Shown: positions 6,627-8,346 of the stretch, piece by piece
Layout of the letters: every line of letters starts with the position of its first letter
How positions within the stretch are numbered: position 1 is the first letter of the stretch
DNA from: Deltaproteobacteria bacterium
Lineage (GTDB): Bacteria; Myxococcota; Myxococcia; SLRQ01
DNA: 8,346 nt
NCBI GenBank assembly: GCA_007128675.1
Contig: SKWY01000118.1
Span: 1-8,346, forward strand
Reading direction: 5' to 3'
Position numbers and translations under genes: made by a program
Notes under the pieces: model-generated
Database searches by the model: none
Seen by the model: only the letters and a program-made list of their open reading frames with translations
What the model was told of the DNA's origin: nothing

Positions 6627-6876
6627 CTCGATGAGGAGGCCCCCAAACCGTCGGGCAGCATACGCCGCCCGCGAGCCGCGAGCCGACATCTCGCTGGCGC
6701 AGCCGCGCTGCTGCTCGCGCTAGATGCATATCGCTTTCCAGACGAAGTATCTCTTGCACCCAAAGCCGCGACCTGCTGAATTGAATCGCTCGGTTACCAG
6801 ACCCATCGCCAGATCGGCCCGACGATCGACGGCGGCTCCAGGGGAAAGAGTGCTCGAAGCCGCCGAATGACGACCC

Positions 6877-6906
6877 TTGAGGGCTATGGGCGGAGCAGAG
6901 GACAAT
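6877..6906 (+). promoter_or_regulatory. Weak candidate promoter for the thioesterase gene
   Basis: TTGAGG (6877-6882), an 18-base spacer and GACAAT (6901-6906), each four of six consensus bases. It would give a leader of about 85 bases. This is the best pair I found by eye, and the match is modest. Confidence 0.22.
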
Positions 6907-6984
6907 CTGCCGAAATAGCGAGCCTGTGAGCTATGATTCATTTCCGTTCGCAAGTAAGCTCTTCTAAGCGCCGAGGGACAGGTC

Positions 6985-6991
6985 AAGGAGG
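6985..6991 (+). promoter_or_regulatory. Strong Shine-Dalgarno for the thioesterase GTG start
   Basis: AAGGAGG, six bases before the GTG at 6998, is near-ideal pairing to the 16S rRNA tail. It fixes the non-ATG start with good confidence. Confidence 0.85.
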
Positions 6992-6997
6992 TCATTC

Positions 6998-7495
6998 GTG
7001 AGCGATAGAGCATTTCAAGACTACTACCCAGACGATGTGGCTTGCTGCTTCGGGTGTGGACGTCTGAACGAGGATGGGCACAGAATCAAGAGCTACTGGG
7101 ATGGAGAAGAATCAGTGTGCACTTTCGTGCCTGCTCCTCATCACACGGCAATACCGGGTTACGTCTACGGCGGCTTGATCGCTTCTCTCATAGATTGTCA
7201 TGGTACGGGAACCGCGGCGGCTGCTTCCTATCGCGCCGAGGGCAGAGAAATGGGCTCCGCCCCCGACCTACGATTCGTCACGGCTTCCTTGCATGTAGAC
7301 TACAAGCGGCCAACGCCTCTAGGCCCTCCCATCGAACTTCGAGGCAGGGTCAAGGAACTGACGAATCGAAAGGTGATAGTCGAGGAAGATCTTTTTGTGG
7401 AGGGAAGGCTTTGCGCAACCGGAACGGTTGTTGCTGTTAGGATGCCAGATCACCTCCGCAAGGACACAGACAACGCCATTCACAACCCCAAATGA
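6998..7495 (+). CDS. PaaI-family hotdog-fold thioesterase
   Basis: The protein has 165 residues, the usual length for a single hotdog domain. The N-terminal CCFGCGRLNEDGH (16-28) matches the 'CFGCG..N..G' signature of a PaaI subfamily. The central GYVYGGLIASLIDCHGTGTA (54-73) is the hotdog helix and active-site segment, and SLHVDYKRPTPLG (97-109) the following strand. The family hydrolyses acyl-CoA thioesters in the cytosol, often as a dimer or tetramer; the acyl substrate cannot be told. The position before GG, often His or Asn in relatives, is Tyr here (Y57). The GTG start at 6998 has AAGGAGG six bases upstream. The TPR gene follows 82 bases downstream on the same strand and may share its transcript. 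No link to the envelope genes across the divergent region is visible. Confidence 0.9.
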   Translation: MSDRAFQDYYPDDVACCFGCGRLNEDGHRIKSYWDGEESVCTFVPAPHHTAIPGYVYGGLIASLIDCHGTGTAAAASYRAEGREMGSAPDLRFVTASLHVDYKRPTPLGPPIELRGRVKELTNRKVIVEEDLFVEGRLCATGTVVAVRMPDHLRKDTDNAIHNPK

Positions 7496-7577
7496 AACCG
7501 TCGATAGTTCTCTTTGTTGCTGCTCAATCGACATTGTTCGCGGCAAGGCACTCGGAGAACCACAACAAGCTGCTGAT

Positions 7578-8072
7578 ATGGGAATAGATAGAGACAACGG
7601 AGCCCCAAACGAGGAAGAGCCGACCAAGGACCTCGGGATCGGTCGCGATCTTCTTGTACAGGGGGACATTCCCGCCGCCATCAAGCATCTTTGCCGTGCA
7701 TTCGAAGCGAGCACCGGCGACCCCGAAGCCATGAGCTGGTACGGACTTGCGCTAGCCAAAGGGGGAGTTGACAGGCTTCGGGGAGTAGTGCTCTGCGAGG
7801 CTGCTTTACGCAAGGCGGCACACAGACCCTTGCCAGAGCTTTATCACAACCTGGGACAGGCCTACCTCGTCGTCGAGTATCGAGCTCAAGCCGCTGATGT
7901 GCTTAGGCAAGGCGCATCACGATTTCCAGAGCACGAAGGGCTCATGCGAACACTAGTCGACATGGGTTTGCGCCGCAGACCTGTGCTGCCTTTTCTTTCC
8001 AGAAGAAATCCCGTGAACAAGTATCTGGGCCTGTTGCGACACCGCCTGCTAGCTCGCAGCCAGAAAGAATAG
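7578..8072 (+). CDS. Tetratricopeptide-repeat (TPR) protein, cytosolic
   Basis: The protein has 164 residues from the ATG at 7578. After a polar N-terminus (1-18), TPR-like helix pairs cover about 19-120: GIGRDLLVQGDIPAAIKHLCRAF would be the first, AMSWYGLALAKGG the second and LYHNLGQAYLVVEYRAQAADVL the third, with typical small and aromatic positions. The tail RRRPVLPFLSRRNPVNKYLG (132-151) resembles a conserved C-terminal segment I recall in short bacterial TPR proteins, which suggests an orthologous family rather than a generic TPR scaffold. TPRs mediate protein-protein contact; the partner is unknown. There is no signal peptide or membrane segment. The frame is open upstream to 7395, but that part overlaps the thioesterase gene and is not TPR-like. 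No good Shine-Dalgarno precedes ATG 7578, so the start is moderately certain. Confidence 0.82.
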   Translation: MGIDRDNGAPNEEEPTKDLGIGRDLLVQGDIPAAIKHLCRAFEASTGDPEAMSWYGLALAKGGVDRLRGVVLCEAALRKAAHRPLPELYHNLGQAYLVVEYRAQAADVLRQGASRFPEHEGLMRTLVDMGLRRRPVLPFLSRRNPVNKYLGLLRHRLLARSQKE

Positions 8073-8151
8073 CAACGCGTATTGCATAGAAATAGTTTTA
8101 TTAGCGTGGAATCATTACGGATTGTAAGCGACCAATGGGACCGGGACAGCC

Positions 8152-8176
8152 AAGTAGTCCCGCTACTTCGCAGTAG
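8152..8176. repeat. Three-arm inverted repeat with two alternative hairpins
   Basis: AAGTAG (8152-8157), CTACTT (8163-8168) and AGTAG (8172-8176) follow each other with loops of five and four bases, so the middle arm can pair with either neighbour. It lies about 80 bases after the TPR stop. No T run follows, so a terminator role is unproven. Confidence 0.4.
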
Positions 8177-8245
8177 ACTAAGCGCCGGGAGCCGGTTTCC
8201 GAGCCGTGTGGCGCGCCCACGCCAGTGCGGAGCCCACGGATCGGA

Positions 8246-8261
8246 GACCGGACTGCCGGTC
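8246..8261 (-). terminator. GC-rich hairpin just after the right-edge gene
   Basis: GACCGG (8246-8251) and CCGGTC (8256-8261) form a perfect six-base stem with a four-base loop, three bases past the minus-strand TGA stop. No T tract follows, so it would be a weak or non-canonical terminator. A second GC-rich imperfect palindrome centred on GGCGCGCC (about 8206-8220) lies further downstream. Confidence 0.35.
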
Positions 8262-8264
8262 GCT

Positions 8265-8346
8265 TCAGGAGGAGGGCAGCCCCAGGCGCACCAGGTAGAA
8301 GCTCCACGCAACGACGAAGCAGTACAGCCCAAAGCGAACCGGTAGA
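8265..8346 (-). CDS. C-terminal end of a membrane protein, cut by the window edge
   Basis: A minus-strand frame runs in from the right edge and ends at TGA 8265-8267, giving the last 26 residues. They include FGLYCFVVAWSFYLVRLG, a hydrophobic stretch with scattered aromatics and flanking arginines, typical of a last membrane helix, then a short LPSS tail. A hairpin follows the stop, and the TPR gene converges from the other side, both consistent with a real gene end. The family cannot be identified from so short a piece. Confidence 0.5.
   Translation of the reverse strand, partial: LPVRFGLYCFVVAWSFYLVRLGLPSS

Larger units (their letters stand above)
6588..6997. other. Divergent intergenic region between the peptidase and thioesterase genes
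   Basis: About 410 bases from which both flanking genes are read outward. If the peptidase starts at ATG 6689, the first 100 bases are coding instead. Two weak promoter candidates are listed separately. The remainder (about 6700-6880) holds only short open frames without recognisable motifs. Confidence 0.45.

Noticed and set aside
7319..7813. Minus-strand frame of 164 codons
   Set aside because: It is antisense to the ends of the thioesterase and TPR genes and has no motif.
8082..8345. Plus-strand frame of 87 codons at the right edge
   Set aside because: Composition is not protein-like, and the minus-strand membrane helix explains the end of the window better.

Overview
The window most likely comes from a myxobacterium-like deltaproteobacterium (Myxococcota in the broad sense). 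Two features point there: a surface protein ending in a MYXO-CTERM-like sorting tag (CGC motif, hydrophobic helix, RRGRR), and a lipoprotein built from six-cysteine repeats of the 'DGWYC...YHC..G....C..GC' kind common in secreted proteins of this phylum. Base composition looks moderately GC-rich, below that of Myxococcus itself, so I do not name a genus.

Layout. Most of the left 80% is read on the minus strand. From right to left it holds: a secreted M23-type metallopeptidase lipoprotein with Cys-rich repeats and a ricin-like domain (6587-4719); a secreted phosphodiester glycosidase (NAGPA-type) with an SH3b domain, an acidic-proline PED repeat spacer and the MYXO-CTERM-like anchor (4383-2557); a small predicted lipoprotein of unknown role (2438-1884); an unrecognised multi-pass membrane protein (1824-1096); and the N-terminal two thirds of a GT4-type glycosyltransferase that runs off the left edge (782-1). 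On the plus strand, divergent from the peptidase, lie a PaaI-family hotdog thioesterase (6998-7495) and a TPR protein (7578-8072). The last 82 bases hold the C-terminal end of a minus-strand membrane protein, convergent with the TPR gene.

Working together. The minus-strand genes look like cell-envelope functions: two exported enzymes that act on peptidoglycan or glycan phosphodiesters, two envelope proteins and a sugar transferase. The gaps between them (335, 118, 59 and 313 bases) are mostly too wide for a tight operon, so a shared pathway is only an inference. The 59-base gap between the small lipoprotein and the membrane protein is the best case for co-transcription, although a promoter-like sequence sits inside it. 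The thioesterase and TPR protein are probably unrelated housekeeping genes. I see no tRNA, rRNA, CRISPR array, transposase or phage gene. The most notable content is the domain architecture of the two exported enzymes and the repeat tract in one of them.
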